From CAMCHP01 sp036835325 (lineage in GTDB: Bacteria > Bacteroidota > Bacteroidia > Flavobacteriales_D > Sanyastnellaceae): 64,000 nt of DNA. The position numbers and the translations under genes are program-made. The stretch is taken from the NCBI GenBank assembly GCA_036835325.1, contig DAITMF010000015.1:1-64000 (forward strand). Reading direction: 5' to 3'. Below are positions 15,834 to 24,335 of the stretch, piece after piece; the stretch's first letter is position 1, and each line of letters opens with the position of its first letter. Below the pieces are notes generated by a model. It was not told the DNA's origin. It did no database searches and saw nothing but the letters and a program-made list of their open reading frames with translations.

Positions 15834-18127
15834 GGAGCTTATTTGCATTGATCCTTGCTCTGCCATTGTCAATGGGTGCGCAGGAAGTGTTTTTTACCGA
15901 AGGAAGTTACACCGGTTGCGGTGCAGCCGTAGTTGATTCAGGAGGTAATGGAGGTCCGTACAGTGCGGATGAAAACCTAACGTTTACCATTTGCCCTGAA
16001 GCGCCGGAGACGATTTCGAACATCAGTTGGCTCATTTTTGATTTGGCCAACGAAGGCGATACCATGTTTGTTTATGACGGTCCGGATGCCAACAGCCAGC
16101 CCATGGGGCAGTTCACAGGGAACCAATTGCAAGGGCTATCGCAAGCGGCATCGGAGAGCGCCGGCGGGTGTATAACGCTCGTGTTTACAAGCGCAGGAGC
16201 GGGTGGTAATTTTGCTTTCACCGTTGCTTGTGGTGAGCCTTGTTTTCCTCCATTGGTCGTGGTGACCGGTCAGGGACAGGAGAACCCTGCACTTGTTTGT
16301 GCAGATGAAGAGATCACGTTCGATGCAACGCAAAGCATTTTTGGCGACAACGCTTTACCCGATCAGTACGAATGGAGTTTTGGGGATGGAGAGACCATCA
16401 CGACCACTAGCGCGGTTGTTAGCCATTCGTACGATGAATCCGGTGTTTACCGGGTGAATTTGCTCATTACCGACAACAACGGATGTGAAAGCCTAAACTT
16501 GGCCGATTACTTCGTTTTTGTAAGTACGACTCCTGATTTCAGCGGCACATCGGAAGACGTGCAGATTTGTCTCGGCCAAGAAGTTGATTTGCAAGGTGTG
16601 GTGACAGCAGTGACCTACGAGGATTTGCCGGATGCGAATTTTGGTGGGGCATTGTTCATTCCAGACGTGCAAGGCGAGTGCTTTGCGTCTGACTTGACCT
16701 TCCAAGCCTTTGAGGCCGGCGCAACCGTAACGTCGGTCAGTGATTTTGTTGAGGTGTTCATCAACTTTGAACACTCATTCATGGGCGATTTGGTCATTTC
16801 GTTGATCTGTCCGAACGGACAATCATTGGTGCTTCACCAACAGGGCGGAGGTGCGACCTTCTTGGGCGAGCCGGTTGACAACGACGCTACGCCTGACATT
16901 CCAGGTGTTGGTTACGATTACTGGTGGTCTCCAACCGCAACGAATGGTACATGGGCGCAAGAGTCTGCAGGGGTGTTCACACTTCCCTCAGACACGTACA
17001 GTGCAGTGGGTGACTGGTCGGTACTTGAAGGTTGCCCATTGAACGGTACTTGGTCAATCGAACTGTGCGATTTGTTTGGATCTGACAACGGCTTCATCTT
17101 TGACTGGTCGTTGGTGTTCGACGAGTCGCTCTACCCCGACTTGATTACGTTTACACCTTCATTTGGAGCGGAGTGCGATTCAACCTTTTGGTCAGGCTCA
17201 TTTATTACGGGCGAAACCGCTGATTGCAATGGCATTACCATCGAACCGCAGACCCTGGGCACACAGACCTACACCTATACAGCAATTGACAACCACGGTT
17301 GCACTTACACTACAGAGGTAGATGTGAACGTAACACAAGGCCCGATCGCAGCCGGCCCCACGGTCGTTTATGTATGTGACGGGCAAGCACAACTGAATGC
17401 ACAAATAACCAACCCCGCTGCCGGTGTGCAGTATACGTACGATTGGACGCCCGGTGATTTCCTCAGCAGTACAAACATTGCCAACCCACAGATTAACGGT
17501 TTGGAAGACCCTTCGAGCTACACCGTAGTTGTGGCGCCGGTGGGTGCCCCTGAATGCAGTTCTTCTTGGGAAGTTGATGTACAAATTCCACAGCCTCCTA
17601 TACCGCTTGAGTACGACGAACTCGACGCTTGCGCAGGGAGCACCTTTGGCATTTTGGCACCGGATCAACCTGAGGGCTGGACTTACGTTTACGAGTGGGT
17701 GAATCTTTCTGCGCTCGACCCAACGGCCGTAATTGGTGAAGGCAACAACTTGCAAGCATCAGAAACCGGTAATTACCAGGTGACCATCACCATGGAAGAG
17801 CCATGCTTTTACACCACCTCCGGCGACTTGGATATTGTGTTCAATACCTGCGAGTTGGGCGCTATTCCGAACGTGTTTACGCCAAACGGTGACCTCATCA
17901 ACGATCGCTTTTCAATTGAAGGGTTGCAGTTCTTCTCTGGAACGAAACTCCGTGTGTACAACCGTTGGGGAGGATTGGTATTCGAAAGCGAAAACTACCT
18001 AAACAACTGGAGTCCGAGAGAATCGGAAGTGGCCGAGGGTACATATTACTACATCATGGAAGTTGACTTTCGTGATGAACGGGGAGTTGAAACCTTTTCA
18101 GGTACTGTAAACATCTTCCGTAACTGA
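15830..18127 (+). CDS. Secreted multidomain protein with CUB-like, PKD and P-domains and type B sorting domain
   Basis: 765 residues, exported through Sec then the type IX system. Order: signal peptide (about 1-17), CUB-like domain (about 20-140, with GDTMFVYDGPD), PKD domain (about 150-230, YEWSFGDGETITTTSAVVSHSYDESGVYRV), a proprotein-convertase P-domain-like beta sandwich (about 270-430, FEHSFMGDLVISLICPNG and NGTWSIELCD), Ig-like linkers, then the gliding-motility-associated C-terminal domain (about 675-765, IPNVFTPNGDLINDRF ... NRWGGLVFES ... GTYYYIMEV). Probably adhesive; no catalytic domain seen. Coupled to the small secreted protein before it. Confidence 0.9.
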   Translation: MRSLFALILALPLSMGAQEVFFTEGSYTGCGAAVVDSGGNGGPYSADENLTFTICPEAPETISNISWLIFDLANEGDTMFVYDGPDANSQPMGQFTGNQLQGLSQAASESAGGCITLVFTSAGAGGNFAFTVACGEPCFPPLVVVTGQGQENPALVCADEEITFDATQSIFGDNALPDQYEWSFGDGETITTTSAVVSHSYDESGVYRVNLLITDNNGCESLNLADYFVFVSTTPDFSGTSEDVQICLGQEVDLQGVVTAVTYEDLPDANFGGALFIPDVQGECFASDLTFQAFEAGATVTSVSDFVEVFINFEHSFMGDLVISLICPNGQSLVLHQQGGGATFLGEPVDNDATPDIPGVGYDYWWSPTATNGTWAQESAGVFTLPSDTYSAVGDWSVLEGCPLNGTWSIELCDLFGSDNGFIFDWSLVFDESLYPDLITFTPSFGAECDSTFWSGSFITGETADCNGITIEPQTLGTQTYTYTAIDNHGCTYTTEVDVNVTQGPIAAGPTVVYVCDGQAQLNAQITNPAAGVQYTYDWTPGDFLSSTNIANPQINGLEDPSSYTVVVAPVGAPECSSSWEVDVQIPQPPIPLEYDELDACAGSTFGILAPDQPEGWTYVYEWVNLSALDPTAVIGEGNNLQASETGNYQVTITMEEPCFYTTSGDLDIVFNTCELGAIPNVFTPNGDLINDRFSIEGLQFFSGTKLRVYNRWGGLVFESENYLNNWSPRESEVAEGTYYYIMEVDFRDERGVETFSGTVNIFRN

Positions 18128-18159
18128 GCGTTTAGGCCTGTATTAAGCCCATATTGGGA

Positions 18160-18210
18160 TTTCAGGAATTCGGACCAACGGTGTTGTGCATCGGGTACGA
18201 ATTCCTGAAA
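18160..18210 (+). repeat. Perfect 13-bp inverted repeat between the secreted protein and the patatin gene
   Basis: TTTCAGGAATTCG (18160-18172) and CGAATTCCTGAAA (18198-18210) are exact reverse complements with a 25-nt loop. It lies 33 bp after the upstream stop and 24 bp before ATG 18234, so it is either a terminator/RNA 3' end for the adhesin or a leader structure or operator for the patatin gene. Confidence 0.8.
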
Positions 18211-18233
18211 TTTGTTTAAACACCTACACGCCA

Positions 18234-20513
18234 ATGCGGCACAGTGCCTTGGTACTCCTCTTTTTTCTTTTTCTGACCCTCGATTCTGACGGCCAGAAGG
18301 TAGGTGTTGTGTTGAGCGGAGGAGGTACACGAGCAGCCGCCCACATTGGGTTTTTGAAGGCGCTTGAAGAAAACGGAATCCCCATCGATTATATCGCAGG
18401 AACCTCGATGGGGGCCATCATCGGAGCAATGTACGCTTCAGGGTATACCATTGATGAAATTGAGGCGCTCGTTGGTAGCCAAGAATACATTCGAATGGCA
18501 AAGGGCGAAGTAGCCCAAGACCTCGGCTATTATTTTAAAGACTACGACGTAGATGCGTCGCTGGGGACGCTACGGCTCTCACCTCAGAACTTTATTTCAT
18601 CAACGCTACCGACCAATTTGGTCAACTCCTCACTCTTTGATTTGGGCCTGATGGAAGGCTTTGGTCCGGCTGCAGCTGCTGCAGGGTATGATTTTGATCA
18701 ATTGTACGTGCCTTTTCGTTGCGTAGCTGCCGATGTCGCACGAAAGGAAGCCGTTGTTTTTCGCGGGGGCGATTTGGCTTCTGCGGTTCGGGCTTCTATG
18801 ACCTATCCGTTTTATGTTGCGCCCATCAAAGTTGATGACCGTTTGCTCTTTGATGGAGGGTTGTACAACAACTTCCCCTCGGATGTACTCTACGACGACT
18901 TTTTGCCCGATGTTATCATAGGAAGCAATGTCTCATCGAACACACCTGACCCGAATGAAGAAGATTTGTTCTCGCAGATTCGAAGTATGGTGGTGTATGA
19001 AACCAACTTCGAATCGCTCTGCGAGCACATGTACATCGTTGAACACGACCTTGAGGTTGGGGTGTTTGATTTTGAAAGCATCGATGTTGCGATACTTGCC
19101 GGTTACAGCATGGCCGTCAAAGACATGCCTCAGATCGCTGAAATGATCTCCCGACGAATTAGCGCAGAAGAGCGCGATGGCCAACGCAATGCATTCCGTC
19201 AGAAATGGAAACGCCTCTTGTTTGACGAAATCACAATCTCCGGACTCGACAAAAGCCAAAAGAACTACGTGAGAAAGTTTGTTGGTCGCAAACAAGATGT
19301 TCTCGAGATGGAGCGATTGCGCAAGCAGTACTACCGAATCTACTCTGACGATAAAATTAAAACGATATACCCCAAGGCCACTTACAATCCTGAATCAGGT
19401 TTCTATAAACTGGACCTGAACGTGAAACGTGAGAAAGACATATTGCTTGGAGTCGGCGGCAACTTCTCGTCACGCCCGGTGAACATGGGCTTCATCAATC
19501 TTCGGTACAACTTGTTCGGTGATGCAAGTTCAACGCTCAACCTGAACTCCTATTTCGGGAAATTCTATGGGTCAGCCCATGCCAGTTTGCGCATTGATTT
19601 TCCATGGGCAGTGCAACTCTCTGTTGAACCCTTCGTGACACTCAACCGATGGGATTACTTTAGAAGCTTTGCAACCTTCTTCGAAGAGGTTCGTCCGTCG
19701 TACATCGTCATCAACGAACAGTTCGCGGGAGCTCGTTTTCGCATTCCTGTGGGCAACAGGGGGCGCTTTGAGGTCATCGGAAACACTGTGCAGATTACCG
19801 ATGATTACTATCGGAACAACGTGTTCATGGCCACTGATACTGCTGACCGAACCCGAATGAACGCATTAATCGGTGATGTTATCTACGAGCGTTCTACGCT
19901 GAACCGAAAGCTGTATGCCAATCAAGGTACCTACCTGCGCATCCAAGGCAAAGGCGTCACCGGTAACGAAGTCACCATGCCCGGATCAACCTCACTGAAC
20001 CGCGATACCATTGAAGCCAGTCGCGATTGGGTGATGCTCAAGTTGCAGTACGTCAACTATTTTTCGAGGTTGGGGCCTTTTAAAACGGGTGTGTTACTCG
20101 AAGGGGTGCTTTCAAATCAACCGTTTTTTCAAAATACCCGTTCTTCCCTTATTGGTGCGCAGAGCTTCCAGCCAATTCCTGAGAGCCGAACCTTTTTTAT
20201 GCCGCAGTTTCGCGCCCACAACTACGCGGCAGGAGGTTTGATGTTGGTCACACGCTTTACGCCGTCGATTGATCTTCGCTTTGAAGGGTATGGGTTTTTG
20301 GCGAATGGACGAATCCAAGAGGGCAATGATGGCTTGCCTACCTACAATCTAACGTTGCGACCGGTGTACATGGGCTCGGCAGTGCTCGTGCTGCATTCGC
20401 CCGTTGGGCCGGTTAGTGTGTCAATGAACTACTATGAACTCAAGGAAAAGCCTTGGAGTTTCATCTTCAATTTCGGCTATCTGATATTCAACCGTTCGGT
20501 ACGTCACGACTAA
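18234..20513 (+). CDS. Patatin-like phospholipase fused to an outer-membrane beta-barrel
   Basis: 759 residues with signal peptide (MRHSALVLLFFLFLTLDSDGQ). The patatin domain starts at once: VGVVLSGGGTRAAAHIGFL (oxyanion), GTSMG with nucleophile Ser about 58, and FDGGLYNN with the dyad Asp about 206. A linker (about 310-390, DEITISGLDKSQKNYVRKFVGRK) resembles a POTRA unit, and the rest is beta-rich with aromatic strand ends, ending FGYLIFNRSVRHD, as expected for an Omp85-type surface-antigen barrel. The layout resembles PlpD-type secreted phospholipases. ATG 18234 is preferred over GTG 18186, which would put the start inside the inverted repeat. Confidence 0.88.
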   Translation: MRHSALVLLFFLFLTLDSDGQKVGVVLSGGGTRAAAHIGFLKALEENGIPIDYIAGTSMGAIIGAMYASGYTIDEIEALVGSQEYIRMAKGEVAQDLGYYFKDYDVDASLGTLRLSPQNFISSTLPTNLVNSSLFDLGLMEGFGPAAAAAGYDFDQLYVPFRCVAADVARKEAVVFRGGDLASAVRASMTYPFYVAPIKVDDRLLFDGGLYNNFPSDVLYDDFLPDVIIGSNVSSNTPDPNEEDLFSQIRSMVVYETNFESLCEHMYIVEHDLEVGVFDFESIDVAILAGYSMAVKDMPQIAEMISRRISAEERDGQRNAFRQKWKRLLFDEITISGLDKSQKNYVRKFVGRKQDVLEMERLRKQYYRIYSDDKIKTIYPKATYNPESGFYKLDLNVKREKDILLGVGGNFSSRPVNMGFINLRYNLFGDASSTLNLNSYFGKFYGSAHASLRIDFPWAVQLSVEPFVTLNRWDYFRSFATFFEEVRPSYIVINEQFAGARFRIPVGNRGRFEVIGNTVQITDDYYRNNVFMATDTADRTRMNALIGDVIYERSTLNRKLYANQGTYLRIQGKGVTGNEVTMPGSTSLNRDTIEASRDWVMLKLQYVNYFSRLGPFKTGVLLEGVLSNQPFFQNTRSSLIGAQSFQPIPESRTFFMPQFRAHNYAAGGLMLVTRFTPSIDLRFEGYGFLANGRIQEGNDGLPTYNLTLRPVYMGSAVLVLHSPVGPVSVSMNYYELKEKPWSFIFNFGYLIFNRSVRHD

Positions 20514-20539
20514 ATCGCATTGTAGATTTCAGAAAAAAG

Positions 20540-20547
20540 TACTTTTG
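20540..20547 (+). promoter_or_regulatory. Promoter of the polysaccharide locus
   Basis: TACTTTTG matches TAnnTTTG, with TTG at 20520-20522 upstream. It overlaps the TTG at 20545, so translation must begin downstream of it. Confidence 0.65.
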
Positions 20548-20556
20548 CCGAAAGCA

Positions 20557-20579
20557 ATCATCCATCCATTGAAAACAGG
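20557..20579 (-). repeat. Dispersed CATCC/A-tract motif, copy F
   Basis: ATCATCCATCCATTG then AAAACAGG, at the 5' end of the oxidoreductase gene. The likely TTG start (20569) lies within it. Confidence 0.55.
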
Positions 20580-21639
20580 AATCATCAACTTCGGTGTTAT
20601 TGGCGCAGGTCACATCGGCAAGCGCCACGCAGAAATGGTTACACGTCATGAAGGCGCTAATCTCATCGCATTTTGCGACGTCCGTAGCCGTGAAGAGTGC
20701 GGCGTACCTGATGATGTGCCGCATTACACCTCCCCTGAAGAGATGCTGAATGCCCACCCCGAAATTGATGCCGTTTCAGTGTGCACGCCCAACGGGCTGC
20801 ATGCCTTGCATTCTCTTGCTGCACTCGATTTCAGCAAGCACGTGGTAATCGAAAAGCCAATGGCTTTGAGCAAGGCTGACTGTGAAAAAATCATTTACAG
20901 CTCACTCAACAAGTCACGCAACGTGTTTTGCGTAATGCAGAACCGCTATTCTCCGCCTTCTGAATGGATCAAATCAGTGGTTGACGATGGCATTCTTGGC
21001 GAGATTTTCATGGTGCAAATCAACTGCTACTGGAACCGCGATGAGAATTACTACGGCAAGGTCAAATGGAAAGGTGACCTCGAGCTTGATGGCGGCACGC
21101 TCTTTACCCAATTTTCGCACTTCATTGACATCATGTACTGGCTGTTTGGTGACGTGACCAACATTCAAGCGCGGTTCCGTGATTTCCGCCATCAGCACAA
21201 TACCGATTTCGAAGACAGCGGTTTCGTAGCGTTCGATTTCGTAAACGGAGGCATGGGATCAATTGCCTTCTCCACAGCCGTTGACCGCAAGAATTACGAA
21301 TCGTCGATGACCATTATCGCCGAAAAAGGCACCGTGAAGATTGGTGGCCAATACATGAACGAGGTTGAGTACTGCGACATTCGCGGCTACGAAATGCCTG
21401 ACCTACCGGAGGCCAATCCGGCCAATGACTACGGTGCTTACAAGGGCTCGGCGGCCAACCACGGCTATGTCATTGAGAACGTGGTCGACACCTTGAATGG
21501 CAAAAAACAAATCTCGACGAATGCGCTCGAGGGCCTCAAAGTGGTTGACATCATTGAGCGCATTTACATAGCTGCTGACCGGGTCATCAAAACCAAACGC
21601 GCCGAAAAACCGGTTCACGAGCTGGTCAGCAAAGTCTAA
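20569..21639 (+). CDS. Gfo/Idh/MocA-family sugar-nucleotide oxidoreductase
   Basis: NAD(P)-dependent sugar dehydrogenase, probably on a UDP-activated sugar. 356 residues. Rossmann start NFGVIGAGHIGKRHAEM, conserved VVIEKPMALS (the EKP catalytic Lys), and the C-terminal domain KGDLELDGGTLFTQFSHFIDIMYWLFG, which resembles WlbA/WbpB UDP-GlcNAc-uronate 3-dehydrogenases. There is no ATG: the frame opens with TTG 20545, which is inside the promoter box, so TTG 20569 (MKTGIINFGVIG) is the better start. First gene of the polysaccharide locus. Stop is 51 bp before the flippase. Confidence 0.85.
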   Translation: MKTGIINFGVIGAGHIGKRHAEMVTRHEGANLIAFCDVRSREECGVPDDVPHYTSPEEMLNAHPEIDAVSVCTPNGLHALHSLAALDFSKHVVIEKPMALSKADCEKIIYSSLNKSRNVFCVMQNRYSPPSEWIKSVVDDGILGEIFMVQINCYWNRDENYYGKVKWKGDLELDGGTLFTQFSHFIDIMYWLFGDVTNIQARFRDFRHQHNTDFEDSGFVAFDFVNGGMGSIAFSTAVDRKNYESSMTIIAEKGTVKIGGQYMNEVEYCDIRGYEMPDLPEANPANDYGAYKGSAANHGYVIENVVDTLNGKKQISTNALEGLKVVDIIERIYIAADRVIKTKRAEKPVHELVSKV

Positions 21640-21690
21640 TCCGATGGCAATTCTTTCGCGCGGTGTACGTTTCAGGCTAAACTTCGTGCG

Positions 21691-22950
21691 ATGAACAGAT
21701 TCGTGAAGTCTGTTGCAGTATTGGTATCAGGCACGGCCATGGCCCAAGCCATTGGGTATTTGGTTGCACCGGTTTTAACCCGGCTTTATTCTCCTGAAGA
21801 AATGGGAGAGCTAGGTATCTACATGCGTGCCGTTGGCTTCATCGCTGCTGTAGCCACTTTGCGGTTTGAACTGGCGTTACCGCTGCCCAAACGCGATGAC
21901 CATTCGTTTGTAATCTACAGAATGACCTTGCGCATCGCCTTGGCCATGCTCCTCGTGTTGGGAATCGCTGGTGCCGCAGGCTTATTGTGGGTGCCCGAAC
22001 AACGTGTTAAAGGTTTTTTTCTCGCAATAACCCTTGTCAGTGCGTTCTTTCTCGTGTTCACGAATCTTGGCATCAACTGGGCCATACGCACCGGAGCGTA
22101 CAGAAAAATTTCTACCTCCAAAGTCGTAAATGCGCTGGGCGCGAATGGGTTTCGCTTGCTGTTCGGCTTCGCCGGATGGGGGGCCAAAGGACTGCTAGGG
22201 GCTACACTGATTGGCTACGGACTTGCGGCATTGCCCTTCGTCAAGCAAGCGATGGCCTTGTTTACCACCTACGGCAATCAAAAACAGCCGCACCGTGAGC
22301 GGGTGCTAACCCGAAAACACCGCGAGTTTCCGCTGATCAATTTGCCACACACTGCTGTTGATTTAGGACGTGAATTGATCATTGGTTTACTCATAGTACA
22401 GCTTTTTAACGAAGCGGTTTTTGGGTCATACAACCACGCATTTACCATGCTCCGTTTGCCCGTGGCGCTTGTCGGTGCATCCATCGGTCAAGTGCTTTTC
22501 AACCGCTGCGCTGAACTCTTGAACCAGAAACAGACCATACACGTGTTGGTAGCACGAACCATGCTCATCCTCTTCGGTTTGTCAGTGCCTGCGTTCACCC
22601 TTGTTTTTTTATATGGCGAGCCGGTGTTCACATTTGTTTTTGGTGATCAATGGACCGATTCGGGTTTGTATGCTGAAACCATGGCACTCTGGTTGTTGCT
22701 CGCATTCATTTCTTCATCGCTATCTACGCTGCCTTTGGTGTTGAACTATCAGAAAAGGTTTTTTTTCATGAGTTTAATCGGCACATCGATTCAGCTAATC
22801 GGTTTCGGTGTATTGCCGCTCTACGGGGGTGAGTTCTTTGACCAATTCATCAACGTTTTGCAAGTGGTTACACTTGCACAGTCGGGGTACCTCGTCGTCC
22901 TTATCGCTGTGCTCTACCGAATGAGTAAATTTCCAAGGGCTTTGCGGTAG
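21691..22950 (+). CDS. Polysaccharide flippase, Wzx/PST-like
   Basis: 419-residue polytopic membrane protein with about 12 hydrophobic segments, of the MOP/PST superfamily that flips undecaprenyl-linked oligosaccharides. The N-terminus VKSVAVLVSGTAMAQAIGYLVAPVLTRLYSPEEMGELGIYMRAVGFIAAVATLRFELALPLP is the typical entry (ARLYSPEE.G...). It sits between a sugar-nucleotide oxidoreductase and an O-antigen-polymerase-like gene, which supports the assignment. Confidence 0.88.
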   Translation: MNRFVKSVAVLVSGTAMAQAIGYLVAPVLTRLYSPEEMGELGIYMRAVGFIAAVATLRFELALPLPKRDDHSFVIYRMTLRIALAMLLVLGIAGAAGLLWVPEQRVKGFFLAITLVSAFFLVFTNLGINWAIRTGAYRKISTSKVVNALGANGFRLLFGFAGWGAKGLLGATLIGYGLAALPFVKQAMALFTTYGNQKQPHRERVLTRKHREFPLINLPHTAVDLGRELIIGLLIVQLFNEAVFGSYNHAFTMLRLPVALVGASIGQVLFNRCAELLNQKQTIHVLVARTMLILFGLSVPAFTLVFLYGEPVFTFVFGDQWTDSGLYAETMALWLLLAFISSSLSTLPLVLNYQKRFFFMSLIGTSIQLIGFGVLPLYGGEFFDQFINVLQVVTLAQSGYLVVLIAVLYRMSKFPRALR

Positions 22951-23042
22951 TGACCATGCGCTAGACGCCGTTTGCAAGCAGCGCACTGTGTTTTTTTTCT
23001 ACGCAACAGAATCGTCATCTTTGCAGTCTTGAGAACCCAGAT

Positions 23043-23082
23043 AGGCGGTAGATGACTGTTGCACAACGGCCATCTGCCGTCT
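23043..23082 (+). promoter_or_regulatory. Leader stem-loop before the Wzy-like gene
   Basis: AGGCGGTAGATG (23043-23054) pairs with CATCTGCCGTCT (23071-23082) with one mismatch and one G-U pair; an inner GTTG/CAAC pair extends it. It ends 11 nt before ATG 23094. A CATCTTTG box (23016-23023) upstream would place the hairpin in the transcribed leader. Confidence 0.6.
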
Positions 23083-23093
23083 AGCCAGACACC

Positions 23094-24335
23094 ATGCAAC
23101 CAAACACGAACGTTCAAACGTTGAGGGGCACTGCTTTGCGTGCCTTGCTTATAGCATCGCTCGCGTCAGCGCTTCTTTTTCCGCCCATTCTGATTCATGA
23201 CGGATGGCCAAAAGCAGAGCTCTCTGACCTTTTGTTGCCCTTCACCGCCCTTGCTGTTCTGCTGGTTGCCCTTAAAAATCAACGTGACAGTCGATTTTCA
23301 GCACTTCGAAACCCTCTTGCCGCTGTGGCCCTCTTCGTGCTGGTTATCGTACTTTCCATGGCCGTGAACAACCGCTTAACGGTGGCACGCGATTGGCTTG
23401 AGGTGGTGAAATTCACCAAGTTTTGTGTCTTGCTGATAGGTTTCACCCTCGCATTTACCGTTGGCAAATTGAGGCAGGTTTTCTTGTTCCTTGCGCCTTT
23501 GGTGGTTGCTTTCAACGCACTGCATTTCTTTGATGTTTTGGGCTTTAATCAATGGGTTGAGCCGTTCTATGCGCCCAAAGTGCACCTTGATGTTTTCGGT
23601 TACGATTCTGAAGGCAATCCCGGAACCCGGCGCATCATGGGCAGCATGGGAAATCCGAATGTGAATGCACTCATGTTTCTTTACCTTCTCATTGCCATTG
23701 CACCGGGTGAGCGGTTATCAAAACGGAATACCGGATTGACCTTGGCGCTGGTGTTTGTGCTTATTTTGGGCGTGATGTTGAGTCAATCACGCACGGCAGT
23801 GGTTGCTCTGGCTGTGGTCATTCTTGTCTACGGCTTTGTATTTAGCAAAAGAAAACGGATGCTGCTTGGCATTGCAGCGTTTTCTGTTTTCGCGTTCTTT
23901 TTAATGGAATGGATCGGAAACACGTACTTGGTGACCATCGTCGATCCCAATCGGTTGGAGCGCTCAGGAAATCTCCGCTTCGCTCAATGGCAACGCATCA
24001 TTGACGCGATGCCGGGGAAATGGCTCCTCGGAAACGCACCTTCAAAAGAATACTTCGAAGCCAATGGCATTTATTCGGAAAGCGAGTACTTCCTCATTCT
24101 TTTTCGGTACGGCTTTGTAGGTTTGTTGGCCATGGCTGCCTTCGGCCTGAGCTTATTGCTCAATGCCGTTAAGCAGAAAGGGCAGTCGAGGTTCATTTTG
24201 TTGGCAGGTTCAGGTGTGTACCTCCTCTCTGCCGCAACCAACAATCCGTTGCACAGCATGAAGTTGGCCCTTGTGATTGCCGCCGTTTTGGCCTTGGGTT
24301 TGGTATCTTTGACCGAGAATGAAGCTGAAGCCTAA
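23094..24335 (+). CDS. O-antigen ligase/polymerase-like membrane protein (Wzy/WaaL type)
   Basis: 413-residue polytopic protein with about 11 hydrophobic helices. In the middle it carries the Wzy_C-type segment GSMGNPNVNALMFLYLLIAIA then LSQSRTAVVALAVV (the SRT/Arg loop), followed by a periplasmic loop (LERSGNLRFAQWQRIIDAMPGKWLLGNAPSKEY), as in O-antigen polymerases and ligases; these two cannot be told apart here. Gene order after a flippase favours a polymerase. Its last 17 bp overlap the next glycosyltransferase gene. The 143-bp leader contains a strong hairpin. Confidence 0.85.
   Translation: MQPNTNVQTLRGTALRALLIASLASALLFPPILIHDGWPKAELSDLLLPFTALAVLLVALKNQRDSRFSALRNPLAAVALFVLVIVLSMAVNNRLTVARDWLEVVKFTKFCVLLIGFTLAFTVGKLRQVFLFLAPLVVAFNALHFFDVLGFNQWVEPFYAPKVHLDVFGYDSEGNPGTRRIMGSMGNPNVNALMFLYLLIAIAPGERLSKRNTGLTLALVFVLILGVMLSQSRTAVVALAVVILVYGFVFSKRKRMLLGIAAFSVFAFFLMEWIGNTYLVTIVDPNRLERSGNLRFAQWQRIIDAMPGKWLLGNAPSKEYFEANGIYSESEYFLILFRYGFVGLLAMAAFGLSLLLNAVKQKGQSRFILLAGSGVYLLSAATNNPLHSMKLALVIAAVLALGLVSLTENEAEA

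Noticed and set aside
20545..20568. TTG 20545 as start of the oxidoreductase
   Set aside because: It lies within the promoter box TACTTTTG, so it would precede the transcription start.
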